From assembly GCA_038230735.1 (NCBI GenBank), contig JBBRMR010000004.1, positions 62,001 through 126,000 on the forward strand: a stretch of 64,000 nucleotides of DNA. The letters are read 5' to 3'. The notes beneath the pieces are model-generated. The model saw nothing but the letters and a program-made list of their open reading frames with translations. It did no database searches and was not told the origin of the DNA. Each line of letters opens with the position of its first letter. The first letter of the stretch is position 1. Shown here piece by piece: positions 9,232-17,510 of this stretch. Source of the stretch: Arcicella sp038230735 (GTDB lineage: Bacteria > Bacteroidota > Bacteroidia > Cytophagales > Spirosomataceae). Both the position numbers and the translations under genes were made by a program.

Positions 9232-9951
9232 TCAGAAAATTTTTTTTCCTTGCAAAATCGAAACCCGTGAACCATCGGCTAAAAAAACTGAACTTGGTTT
9301 GGCGTTCTCTAAAAAAGAAAACTCAATGCCGTATAAATCCACAAAATCCGCTTCAATTTTGTAATCAATAACTTCTTGAATTTGCCATTTTGGATGCACC
9401 ACCTCATATTCCATCGTTAGATTTTCTTTTGAACGTGCGTAGCCCCAATAATGCTCCGTAATAAATTCTGCTTCGCTGTTGGGAGTAATAGTATGCTTTT
9501 GATTTTCTGCCGTTACTTCCAAATAATTCCAACGAGATTTATTGAGCCATTCATACCGTAAAACCATCTGATTATCAATAGATCGCAAGGATTTTCGGGT
9601 AGCGTGCGTAGCATAATTTTCTTTGTAAAGTATATTGGCAATGAACGTAATCATAAATTTTGGAACAATTTCTTTGATAAAAACGGCTCCTCTTTTCCAA
9701 GCATCTCCATCCTTAAATCGGACGTAGAAACGTAGATTTATCTCTTCAAAATTTATATGAAATGGAAATTTTACGCCCAAAACAGCGGTCTCTCTAAAAT
9801 CAAAACCTACTACGCTGACAAAACATTTACCCTCAAAAAGGTCTAATTCGGTTTTGTAAGGCAAATATTTTTGCAGAATTGTTGGATCAATTTCGTAATT
9901 GGCAAAAATTAGATTTTGCCAGAATGCGGTTAAAAATGTGTTATTTTTCAT
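9232..9951 (-). CDS. DUF2071 (YqjF-like) family protein
   Basis: 239 residues, soluble. It has the family hallmarks LTAFWQNLIFANYEIDPTIL near the start, where the usual wording is 'W..l....Y.vdp..L..yLP', then FEGKCFVSVVGFDF, NLRFYVRFKDG and the late EHYWGYAR. This matches DUF2071/COG2361, related to the acetoacetate decarboxylase-like fold. Its biochemical role is not established. It appears monocistronic; a terminator-like hairpin lies just upstream, ending the preceding minus-strand unit. Confidence 0.82.
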   Translation of the reverse strand: MKNNTFLTAFWQNLIFANYEIDPTILQKYLPYKTELDLFEGKCFVSVVGFDFRETAVLGVKFPFHINFEEINLRFYVRFKDGDAWKRGAVFIKEIVPKFMITFIANILYKENYATHATRKSLRSIDNQMVLRYEWLNKSRWNYLEVTAENQKHTITPNSEAEFITEHYWGYARSKENLTMEYEVVHPKWQIQEVIDYKIEADFVDLYGIEFSFLENAKPSSVFLADGSRVSILQGKKIF

Positions 9952-9970
9952 TTTTTGGTCGTAAAAAAAT

Positions 9971-9992
9971 AAGACCTCGCTTCCAAGGTCTT
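9971..9992 (-). terminator. Terminator of the small membrane-protein pair
   Basis: Stem AAGACCT/AGGTCTT with an eight-base loop. On the minus strand it is followed by seven T residues. It lies about 80 bases past the stop codon of the 31-residue gene. T residues also follow on the plus strand, so it may work both ways. Confidence 0.7.
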
Positions 9993-10070
9993 TTTTGTGA
10001 TTTCATGCTAAGATTTTTACACGTCATCGTGTTGTAAAATCTTGAACGGATTAAGAGTGGTATTGATTAA

Positions 10071-10166
10071 TTATTTATATTTTCTCAATTCTTTAAGCCC
10101 CAAGTAAAAGGCATACGAAAACATAAGCGTAATTAATGCTGCAAAATACGGTATTAAATCAATCAT
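10071..10166 (-). CDS. 31-residue single-span membrane protein
   Basis: The frame reads MIDLIPYFAALITLMFSY and on to a basic tail ending LKELRKYK. It has one hydrophobic segment (residues 4-23) and then a positive C-terminus, which predicts the tail in the cytoplasm. Its ATG lies eight bases inside the 3' end of the upstream 61-residue gene, the usual arrangement for translational coupling, and a terminator follows. The function is unknown. The topology and the coupling are the main evidence that it is real. Confidence 0.6.
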   Translation of the reverse strand: MIDLIPYFAALITLMFSYAFYLGLKELRKYK

Positions 10167-10344
10167 TTTTCGAGTTGATTATAAGTTTCAAATAGATACC
10201 AAAAGCTAAAATTGATGGTACCCAAATGCCAATAAAAATTGCTCCTTGTTTCTCCCCTCGAAACCATAAAGTTTCTGAAAATACGAGTGAAAGAATAGCG
10301 GAAGTCATTAAAAGTTTGTCGGTAACAGAGAATTTTTTGAACAT
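10159..10344 (-). CDS. 61-residue two-span membrane protein
   Basis: Two hydrophobic stretches (about residues 10-22 and 34-54) separated by TLWFRGEKQG. It resembles short conserved hypothetical proteins of Bacteroidota but no family name can be given. It overlaps the downstream 31-residue gene by eight bases, and the two probably form one transcript ending at the hairpin near 9971. Confidence 0.6.
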   Translation of the reverse strand: MFKKFSVTDKLLMTSAILSLVFSETLWFRGEKQGAIFIGIWVPSILAFGIYLKLIINSKND

Positions 10345-10546
10345 GATTTGAATATTAATAAAGTGAATCTTTGAATTCTTGGATCTAATAGTATTAACTT
10401 AACACTTTATGATGGTTTATGTTTGGTTTTGAGTGTTGATTGTTTGGTTATCTTATTTGTTTAGAAGAACTTGTTATTCCATTCCTACTTATGAACAAGA
10501 TGCGAGCGATTTATGAATTATCCAAAAAGATAGCTATTTTAGTATT

Positions 10547-10735
10547 ATGAAAGTGGCAGCGATAAATACAAAGTTAGGAAATACTCATAAAGGAAGTATT
10601 CATGATCCTAAACTTGCTAATTCAGAGGGGAAAATCATTTTCAAGGAAAAGTTTGAAAGAGTAAAAGAATCGCTTTATAAAACTATTATCCCCCAAGAAA
10701 TTATTAATAAAATTAATAGAGAATTTAGTAAATGA
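10547..10735 (+). CDS. Small protein of unknown function, tandem paralogue A
   Basis: 62 residues, charged and soluble. The core NTHKGSIHDPKLANSEGKI aligns with YTHTESIYNPKLDKYSEKI of the next gene, and both end with a helix of the type EIINKINREFSK or EVLDIINHELNK. Its TGA stop overlaps the ATG of the next gene (ATGA at 10732-10735). The shared THxxSIxxPKL motif and the overlap argue that both are expressed genes. No known domain is recognised. The pair converges on a methyltransferase and restriction locus. Confidence 0.65.
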   Translation: MKVAAINTKLGNTHKGSIHDPKLANSEGKIIFKEKFERVKESLYKTIIPQEIINKINREFSK

Positions 10736-10905
10736 TAGAAGAAGGTACATATACTCATACAGAAAGTATTTATAACCCTAAACTTGATAAGTATAGTGAA
10801 AAAATCTCTTTACAGCACAATTTGACCGAGCCTCAAGAATTATTTTCAAAATCTAAATTTTCAAAAGAGGTATTGGATATAATTAATCATGAACTCAATA
10901 AGTGA
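10732..10905 (+). CDS. Small protein of unknown function, tandem paralogue B
   Basis: 57 residues beginning MIEEGTYTHTESIYNPKL, paralogous to the gene just upstream, with which it overlaps by four bases. Similarity covers almost the full length: THxxSIxxPKL motif, SEKI, then a C-terminal amphipathic helix ending NHELNK. The product is acidic-to-neutral, with no membrane segment and no cysteines. It may be a small regulator, an anti-restriction or antitoxin-type protein, or a structural pair, but nothing in the sequence decides this. Confidence 0.65.
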   Translation: MIEEGTYTHTESIYNPKLDKYSEKISLQHNLTEPQELFSKSKFSKEVLDIINHELNK

Positions 10906-11021
10906 TTTCTTATAAAATAACAAAAGATGCCTCTGTTGATTAAATAAAGGTGCTTTTTGCTTTAAATTTGGATAGTAGTTCGCATCTTGTGATTAATGGA
11001 GGTGGGTTAAATATCCTTTCA

Positions 11022-11963
11022 TTAAGCATATTCAAACTCTAATTGTCCCGTTATTTTCAAACAATCATTGTTAAAATCTTCGATATATTCATTAATACAA
11101 TTCGCTACAAACTCGCCAAGTTTTACGGGAACAGCATTGCCTATTACTTGTTCGAGGTCAGTTTTTGTTCCTCTAAAAATGAAATCCTTGGGAAATGTTT
11201 GGAGATAACTTCGCTCAATGGTTGTCAGAGGGCGTAAATTTTCGTTAATTTCAACAGGATCGCCTGAATGCCTTACATAGTTCTTGGGAATGGGTCTGTT
11301 TACGCCTCTGATGGTTGGACTTGGTTCATAAATGCTGAAAACTCCTCTTCGCATATAACTGCGGGGATGTCTATAATAATGCTCAATGCCCAATGATTTC
11401 CCCAAATAATCATAAATTGACATCGTTTGATTTGAGGTATTTTTGGCACAATAGGGATTCAAAAAGCCATCCTGTGAATGTAAATGCCCTACCAAAAAAA
11501 AGCGTTTCCTTGCTTGTGGAACACCACAATAGGTAGCGTTCAAAACTTCATAAGAAATACCATAACCTGCATTTTTAAATATTTTGAGGGCATCTTTTAA
11601 AATATTACTCTTCAAAATACGCTCAACATTTTCCATCACAAACCATTCGGGCTTAGATTCAGAAACAATATTGGCGAATGAAAGAGTAAGGTCGGCACGT
11701 CCCAAGGTTTCATCACGCTTGCCTGCACTCGAAAAATCTTGACAGGGCGGACCACCAATAATCATTTCAGGATTTAGACTTTTTATTAATGCTAAACCCT
11801 CGTGGGTGGATAAATCGGTATCATAAATTGGATGGTCGAAATTGTCCTGATAAACCTTTACGGCAGGTTTCCAATTATCAAAGGCAGCCACAACCTCAAA
11901 ATTTGCATTTTGAAAGCCAAGCGACATTCCGCCACATCCTGAAAATAAATCTATTGTTCTCAT
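11022..11963 (-). CDS. DNA cytosine-5 methyltransferase (type II)
   Basis: 313 residues with the ordered C5-methyltransferase motifs: I DLFSGCGGMSLGF (5-17), IV GGPPCQDFSS with catalytic Cys74, VI ENVERI (111-116), VIII QARKRFFLVG (about 150-160), and X GNAVP near residue 278. The target-recognition region lies between motifs VIII and IX. It transfers methyl from S-adenosylmethionine to C5 of cytosine. It follows the HindVP-like endonuclease gene by 23 bases on the same strand, so it is the modification half of that system. If so the site would resemble GRCGYC, the HindVP specificity, but this is inference. No defect is visible, so methylation should persist although the endonuclease is broken. 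Confidence 0.92.
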   Translation of the reverse strand: MRTIDLFSGCGGMSLGFQNANFEVVAAFDNWKPAVKVYQDNFDHPIYDTDLSTHEGLALIKSLNPEMIIGGPPCQDFSSAGKRDETLGRADLTLSFANIVSESKPEWFVMENVERILKSNILKDALKIFKNAGYGISYEVLNATYCGVPQARKRFFLVGHLHSQDGFLNPYCAKNTSNQTMSIYDYLGKSLGIEHYYRHPRSYMRRGVFSIYEPSPTIRGVNRPIPKNYVRHSGDPVEINENLRPLTTIERSYLQTFPKDFIFRGTKTDLEQVIGNAVPVKLGEFVANCINEYIEDFNNDCLKITGQLEFEYA

Positions 11964-11986
11964 AGCTTGCTAATATACAAAATTTA

Positions 11987-13062
11987 TTAGGTAAAAAGCT
12001 CTGGTGAATTGAAAATTATTGCATCAAATCTTCTTTCAGGACTTAGAAGATTTTGCCCACCACCAATAATTATTTTGCGAATATCCTTTTTCTCAATTCT
12101 TGGTTTAGTCAACTCTTCGCAAGTCATAAAATGATGTGTAACTCGTCCGCTAACGGCAAATGCTTTGTCGTTTTTAGTATTGTAGGAAAGTTCGTCAATC
12201 ACCTTAGCATGATTAATTTGACCATTTTTTGAGAAATCATACAACATCTTGAACAACCAAATAATGGTTCTGACTTGCCTCGTAATTCTTGTTGCCCCAG
12301 CCGTCAATTCTCCTCTGGCAACATCCACAAATAACTGTGTAAAAGCAAAGTTTGACCACACAAAAATATCAAGACAATTATCCGCTAATTTGGGGGATTT
12401 ACCTTTCGTCTTCCAAATGGGCTGCATTACTAATGGTTCTTGCTTGTCCAGAACGGATAAAATTACGCTATCAATTGCTGAAATCATGGGCGTGATATAT
12501 CCCCAAACTTCTGTTCCGTCTGACCAATCTTTGATATTATCGAAAGAATTGCCAATAAGTTTTGAGAGTTGAGGTAGGTCATTTTTGAAATTAGAAACGA
12601 TGCTACAAGCCAAATAGACGATGGTGTCGGGTCTGATTACAATTTCGCAACCATAGTAATTTTCATCTAATAGACAGGTTGAATTGTCTGGTAATGCCGT
12701 GAGTTTTATCTCAATTGGTCTCAGACATTGCCCATTACTTTTGAGTTGGGTAACTAAATCTACTCGTGGCAAATGACCGATTACGAGTTGTTGATAGGGC
12801 GTATAGGGACTCTCAAAGGAAAAGAATAAATCTTCTGAGGTTGGGTCAATGCCATAAAGTTCAGATGTAGAAATTTTACGGTGCTGTACTTTTAAATCTT
12901 TGTCCAGTACGAGATAATTATTTCAAGCCCTTTTGCGTGTAGATAGTTTGATAATCCTGCGGGAAATGATGAATTGAACTGATTTTTACCCCAAGTTTCA
13001 GTTTGAGTAAAATCACGGTTAGAATATTGTATGCCAAATAAACCTGGTTTTTCGTTTGTCAT
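11987..13062 (-). pseudogene. HindVP-like type II restriction endonuclease, frameshifted
   Basis: The open frame 11987-12772 starts at MPRVDLVTQLKSNG but lacks the N-terminus. In another frame, an ATG at 13060-13062 opens MTNEKPGLFGIQYSNRDF...WGKNQFNSSFPAGLSNYLHAKGLE; the second frame resumes as NNYLVLDKDLKVQHRKIS...SPYTPYQQLVIGHLPRVDLVT. Adding one A to the AAA run at 12921-12923 joins both into about 358 residues, in the style of the HindVP endonuclease family. The C-terminal part has WGYITPMISAID and a catalytic-looking EIKLT. As written, the gene should not make a full enzyme. A sequencing or assembly slip in the short run is the main alternative. Confidence 0.8.
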
Positions 13063-13162
13063 TATTTTGTTTTGATGGACTGTTTTGCTTCAACATCAAT
13101 TAGTAAACTATAAGATGCGAGTGATTAAGAGTAACTGAGAGAACAGATAAGTATGCTTACTA

Positions 13163-13819
13163 TTAAATCAAATGAGTATTTGCTCTTATAATTTGTTTCG
13201 CAGATTCAATTTGATTGGTTTCGACAAGCCTAAAAAAGCCACGTTCAATATCAACGCTTAATTTGTCTTGAAAATACTCTGATGCAATCATCTTGCATAA
13301 CTTACACCAAAGTATGCAATTATCTTGATTATCTTTAATCGGTATTGAAGTTTTGTAAGTTTTAATATTTGTGATAGGATTTTTCAAATTACCTGAATCT
13401 TTAAGAAGCATAATTTTACTATCAAGAGTTACATTATTTACAGGATCAATAAACATAAGCAACTTCGAAATAAATGCAAGTTGAGAAAATTGAGGCATTT
13501 CAACATCTTTTATAGTGATGCAACTATGATTTTTGATTTGAACCAATTCTTTGAATTTTATAAGTTTTTCATCAGTAATAAATTGCTTAAATTTATTTAC
13601 CCTTGCATCTCTATAAACACAGCCAAATCTATAAAAACCCCAATATAGTACATTGGAAAGTCCATCTTTTAAATGTACTATGTCATTAGACCTTAGTTGC
13701 TCTCCGATATAGAATTCTAAATCTCGATAATTTCTAAATTCAATTTCTTCATTTTTACTAAAATTGAAAAGTTTTGCTGGGTAATCATATTGATTTACAG
13801 CCTCAATTAGTTCTTTCAT
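13163..13819 (-). CDS. Hypothetical protein upstream of the restriction gene
   Basis: 218 residues, soluble, no signal peptide. It is not confidently recognised. The stretch LSNVLYWGFYRFGCVYRDAR and FISKLLMFIDPVNNVTLDSK resembles the pattern in OGG/HhH-like DNA glycosylase-fold proteins sometimes found beside defence genes, but this is a weak impression. It is on the same strand as, and about 100 bases upstream of, the endonuclease start, so the three genes could be one transcript. Base composition is lower in GC than the neighbouring peptidase, in keeping with acquired DNA. Confidence 0.6.
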   Translation of the reverse strand: MKELIEAVNQYDYPAKLFNFSKNEEIEFRNYRDLEFYIGEQLRSNDIVHLKDGLSNVLYWGFYRFGCVYRDARVNKFKQFITDEKLIKFKELVQIKNHSCITIKDVEMPQFSQLAFISKLLMFIDPVNNVTLDSKIMLLKDSGNLKNPITNIKTYKTSIPIKDNQDNCILWCKLCKMIASEYFQDKLSVDIERGFFRLVETNQIESAKQIIRANTHLI

Positions 13820-13929
13820 TTTAGAGTTCTTGATTTAATTTACAATAAATAACTTTTTTATAAATCTATACCTGCCCAGACTTTAAAATAAGGGCGGGTA
13901 TAGATTTTAAACTATATCAAACAATCCCC

Positions 13930-16254
13930 CTAATTCTTAGCCCCCTGCACCGCATTCGGCTTCGCTTGCTGTTGCATCGGATTCGGTTGGGCTGGGCGTT
14001 GTGCCTTGAATACTTGGAAACGTGAAGGTTGCTCTGGCTCACGAGGGAAAGCGTTGTCTTCGGTGTCGATATCGGCAATTTCCAAGAATGGGTCTAAGGT
14101 CCATTTTGCCACTTTCTTATCCGTTGGAATTACCTTTTTTATTTCCTTATCGTTCAAACGCCACACTTCGGCAGGGATTCTGAAAATCTCTTCCGTGCCG
14201 TCTTCATAATTGGCTTTCACGATGACGGGCATGGGCAAACCACCTTTGTTTTTTACGTTCAAAACATAAAAATTCTTGTTGCTGTCCACCAATTTTTTCT
14301 CATCTTCACTCAAACCCGCCATCGTTTGGTCGAAACGCTTTTTGTCGGCTTCGGTGGTGGCAAACTTATCGTAAGTATTATAAAAATCCTTCATGTCGGG
14401 GTTTTCTTCCACCACGGTTTTCGGAATATCCTTTTTGTTGCGAATATTACTCATCGTCTCACGCTTGGCTGCCGCTTCAGTCTTGGCTTTTTCGCTTTTC
14501 TTTTCGGGCGAAAGGTTATCAATCCCAAACCATTCCACATTTTCAAGTGATTGATTTACAGGCTCTACGCCATAAAACCAACCCTTCCAAAACCAGTCTA
14601 AATCCACGCCCGAAGCATCTTCCATCGTGCGGAAAAAATCGGCAGGATAAGGTTGTTTGAAAGCCCAACGGCGAGCGTATTCCTTGAAAGCAGCATCAAA
14701 TAATTCACGCCCCATGATGGTTTCACGCAGGATATTTAAGCCCGTAGCGGGTTTTGCGTAGGCATTCGGACCAAAAGCCATGATGTTTTCGGAGTTGGTC
14801 ATGATGGGTACTTGCTGGCTTGGGTCGGTCTTCATGTATGGCACAATATACTGTGCCTCACCACGGCGAGAAGGGTAATTTCTGTCCCATTCTTGCTCCG
14901 CTAAATACTGGCAAAACGTGTTCAAACCCTCGTCCATCCACGACCATTGTCTTTCGTCAGAATTGACAATCATCGGGAAGAAATTATGCCCAACTTCGTG
15001 GATAATTACGCCAATCATGCCATATTTTACTGCCTCAGAATATGTGCCGTCCGCATCGGGACGACCACCATTAAACGAAATCATCGGATATTCCATCCCG
15101 CCACCAGACGTTGAATGGCATGAATACGCCACTGGATAGGGATACGCAACGGTGTGTTTTGAGTAGGAACGTAAAGTATGAGCTACTACCATCGTTGAAT
15201 ATTGCCCCCACAATGGATTTCCTTCTTTTGGATAAAGCGACATCGCCCAAACTTTTTTGCCTTCTACATCCACCTGCATGGCATCCCAAATGAATTTACG
15301 AGAACTGGCAAAGGCAAAATCACGCACATTATCCGCTTTATAAATCCACGTCTTTTTCCCTGATGGTTTTCCTTTTTCAGCTTTTTCAGCCTCTTCTTGC
15401 GAGACAATCAAAACTGGACGAGTAGCAGTTTTTGCTTTTTCCCAACGTTTCATTTGTTCTGCCGAAAGTACCGCATTTGGATTTTGTAATTCACCCGAAG
15501 CGCCAACTACGTGGTCGTTTGGTACAGTCAAAGCGACTTTATAATTTCCGAAAGTCAAAGTAAATTCTCCTTGTCCTAAAAACTGTTTGTGTTGCCATCC
15601 GTAAACGTCATTATAAACCGCCATTCTCGGAAACCAGTGAGCGATAAAATAATTCACATTGCCATCTTTAGCAAAATATTCATAGCCCGAACGTCCGTAA
15701 TATTCCGTAATTAAATAATTCCAATCAATTGAAAATGAGGTGCTTGTACCAGATTTCAAAGGCGTTGGCAAATCAATTCGCATCATCGTATTATTGATGG
15801 TATGCTTCATCGGATTACCCATTTTATCTTTTACCGACAAAATATTATAGCCATATTTCTTGGGGTCAGTCAAGGCTTTGAATTGGTCGGTTGAAGCCCT
15901 GCCGTTATCAATGCCACCCGTTTTAGTATTGGCTCCGATAGCATCTTTTTGGAAGAGATTTTGATCCAATTGCAACCACAAATAAGGTAATTCATCAGGC
16001 GAATTGTTGAAATAAGTAATGGTTTCCGAACCCGTGATTTTGCGTTCCACATCGTCCAATTCCGCCTTGATGTCATAATCGGCACGTTGTTGCCAATATT
16101 CCTTGCCAGGACTTCCCGAAGCCGTGCGGTAAGTATTAGGCGTGGGGAAATTGGTCATTTGCTCAAAGCGATTGTTGGAATTGTACTGAGCCGTGAGCTT
16201 TGAGCTTTGAGCGATGAGGAGGATGAGTAATAAGAGTTTGATTGTGTTTTTCAT
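13930..16254 (-). CDS. M1-family zinc aminopeptidase, secreted
   Basis: 774 residues with a signal peptide (cleavage after LTAQ, about residue 23). Zinc ligands are in HEVGH (419-423) and the downstream Glu442 in WSWMDEGLNTF, the gluzincin arrangement with 18 residues between. GGGMEYP (about 384-390) takes the place of the M1 GAMEN exopeptidase motif. An N-terminal beta-rich domain precedes the catalytic domain, and a charged Lys/Glu-rich linker and beta C-terminal domain follow. It probably trims peptides in the periplasm or at the cell surface. It interrupts the defence-like stretch but looks like an ordinary chromosomal gene, with higher GC than its flanks. Confidence 0.9.
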   Translation of the reverse strand: MKNTIKLLLLILLIAQSSKLTAQYNSNNRFEQMTNFPTPNTYRTASGSPGKEYWQQRADYDIKAELDDVERKITGSETITYFNNSPDELPYLWLQLDQNLFQKDAIGANTKTGGIDNGRASTDQFKALTDPKKYGYNILSVKDKMGNPMKHTINNTMMRIDLPTPLKSGTSTSFSIDWNYLITEYYGRSGYEYFAKDGNVNYFIAHWFPRMAVYNDVYGWQHKQFLGQGEFTLTFGNYKVALTVPNDHVVGASGELQNPNAVLSAEQMKRWEKAKTATRPVLIVSQEEAEKAEKGKPSGKKTWIYKADNVRDFAFASSRKFIWDAMQVDVEGKKVWAMSLYPKEGNPLWGQYSTMVVAHTLRSYSKHTVAYPYPVAYSCHSTSGGGMEYPMISFNGGRPDADGTYSEAVKYGMIGVIIHEVGHNFFPMIVNSDERQWSWMDEGLNTFCQYLAEQEWDRNYPSRRGEAQYIVPYMKTDPSQQVPIMTNSENIMAFGPNAYAKPATGLNILRETIMGRELFDAAFKEYARRWAFKQPYPADFFRTMEDASGVDLDWFWKGWFYGVEPVNQSLENVEWFGIDNLSPEKKSEKAKTEAAAKRETMSNIRNKKDIPKTVVEENPDMKDFYNTYDKFATTEADKKRFDQTMAGLSEDEKKLVDSNKNFYVLNVKNKGGLPMPVIVKANYEDGTEEIFRIPAEVWRLNDKEIKKVIPTDKKVAKWTLDPFLEIADIDTEDNAFPREPEQPSRFQVFKAQRPAQPNPMQQQAKPNAVQGAKN

Positions 16255-16376
16255 TTTGGGGTTTTAGTTTGTTGAATAATTGCAATGACGAATTTAACGA
16301 ATTTATGATTGTCATTCAAAAATTTGTAATTCTGATTAAATGTGTTGAATTTTGATTAAATATAAATTTGAAGGAT

Positions 16377-17510
16377 ATGATATTGAAAGCATTGAAATAT
16401 AGTAGTGTTTGGTTGGGAGATTGGTCAATTGTTAGTGGAACGACTAATGACGATTTCGTTCAATTTGAACATATTAATTTAATCGTGGGAAGAAATGCTT
16501 CTGGTAAAACTCGTTTGATTGATGCAATTAGATGGATTTCCGACTTATTAGATGCAGATTCAAGAATTGAAGTATTAGATGATGAAATAGCTTCTTTCGA
16601 ATTAGTTTTTCAAGATAAAAAGGATGAAATAAAATATAATGTTGGATATGAAAAAGATGAATCAATATTTAGAGAAGAATTAATAATAAATAAACACATC
16701 AAATTGGATAGAAATAAAGGTAAATTATTTTATGAAAAATATGGTGATTACCTTGAATTTGAAACGGATGATAAATACTTAGCTATAAATCGCCGAGATA
16801 GTGTTCAGCAACCATTTTTTGAAATTTTACACGATTGGGGAAAAAATTTAGCCCATTTTTCTTTTGGGGGTACTATGGGTAAAGGACAGTACAAGAATAA
16901 TTTTGAAAATCAAGATAATCTCAACTTTAAAAATTCTAATAAAGTAAATGTAATTTACAGCAAAGGTAAAAACGAGTTTGGTAATCAATTCGATAAGACA
17001 ATTATTGACGATTTAAAAAAAATAGATTATCATTTAAAATCTATTTCATTAGATACTGCATCAAAATATTTATTTCTTAAAGTTCAAGAATCAGATTTAC
17101 CAAATGAAACATATTTTGAAAGAATGTCCCAAGGCATGGCTCGTGCTTTCTCCTTACTCGTTCAATTGAATTATTCCTTAATGGCAAAAATACCCAGTTG
17201 TATTTTGATTGATGATATTGGCGAGGGTTTAGATTATGAACGTTCCAGAAGTTTGATTGAATTGATAATAAAAAAAGTGGAAGGTTCTAATATTCAGTTG
17301 TTTATGACAACCAATGACCGCTTTGTCATGAATAGTGTGCCTTTGAGATATTGGTCAGTTATTCACCGAGAAGGTAATAAATCGGTCTTTTATAATTATC
17401 AAAACTCCAAACAAACCTTTGATGATTTTGCCTTTACGGGCCTAAATAATTTCGACTTTTTTGCCACTGATTTCTACCGAATGGGGTTTGAAGAATTTAT
17501 AGCACAATGA
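16377..17510 (+). CDS. ABC-type ATPase of an ATPase/TOPRIM-like defence pair
   Basis: The frame opens with TTG at 16368, but the ATG at 16377 (MILKALKYSSVWLGDW) is the better start, giving 377 residues. Walker A is GRNASGKTRL, the signature-like MSQGMARAFSLL lies near residue 250, and Walker B is CILIDDIGEGLDYERS, followed by a switch region MTTNDRFVM. This is the AAA_15/AAA_21 SMC-like architecture used by OLD-type, AbiL, PARIS and related anti-phage ATPases. The stop overlaps the ATG of the next gene by four bases, so both are translated together. I infer that the ATPase senses infection and controls the partner. Which named system it belongs to is not decided by reading alone. Confidence 0.82.
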   Translation: MILKALKYSSVWLGDWSIVSGTTNDDFVQFEHINLIVGRNASGKTRLIDAIRWISDLLDADSRIEVLDDEIASFELVFQDKKDEIKYNVGYEKDESIFREELIINKHIKLDRNKGKLFYEKYGDYLEFETDDKYLAINRRDSVQQPFFEILHDWGKNLAHFSFGGTMGKGQYKNNFENQDNLNFKNSNKVNVIYSKGKNEFGNQFDKTIIDDLKKIDYHLKSISLDTASKYLFLKVQESDLPNETYFERMSQGMARAFSLLVQLNYSLMAKIPSCILIDDIGEGLDYERSRSLIELIIKKVEGSNIQLFMTTNDRFVMNSVPLRYWSVIHREGNKSVFYNYQNSKQTFDDFAFTGLNNFDFFATDFYRMGFEEFIAQ

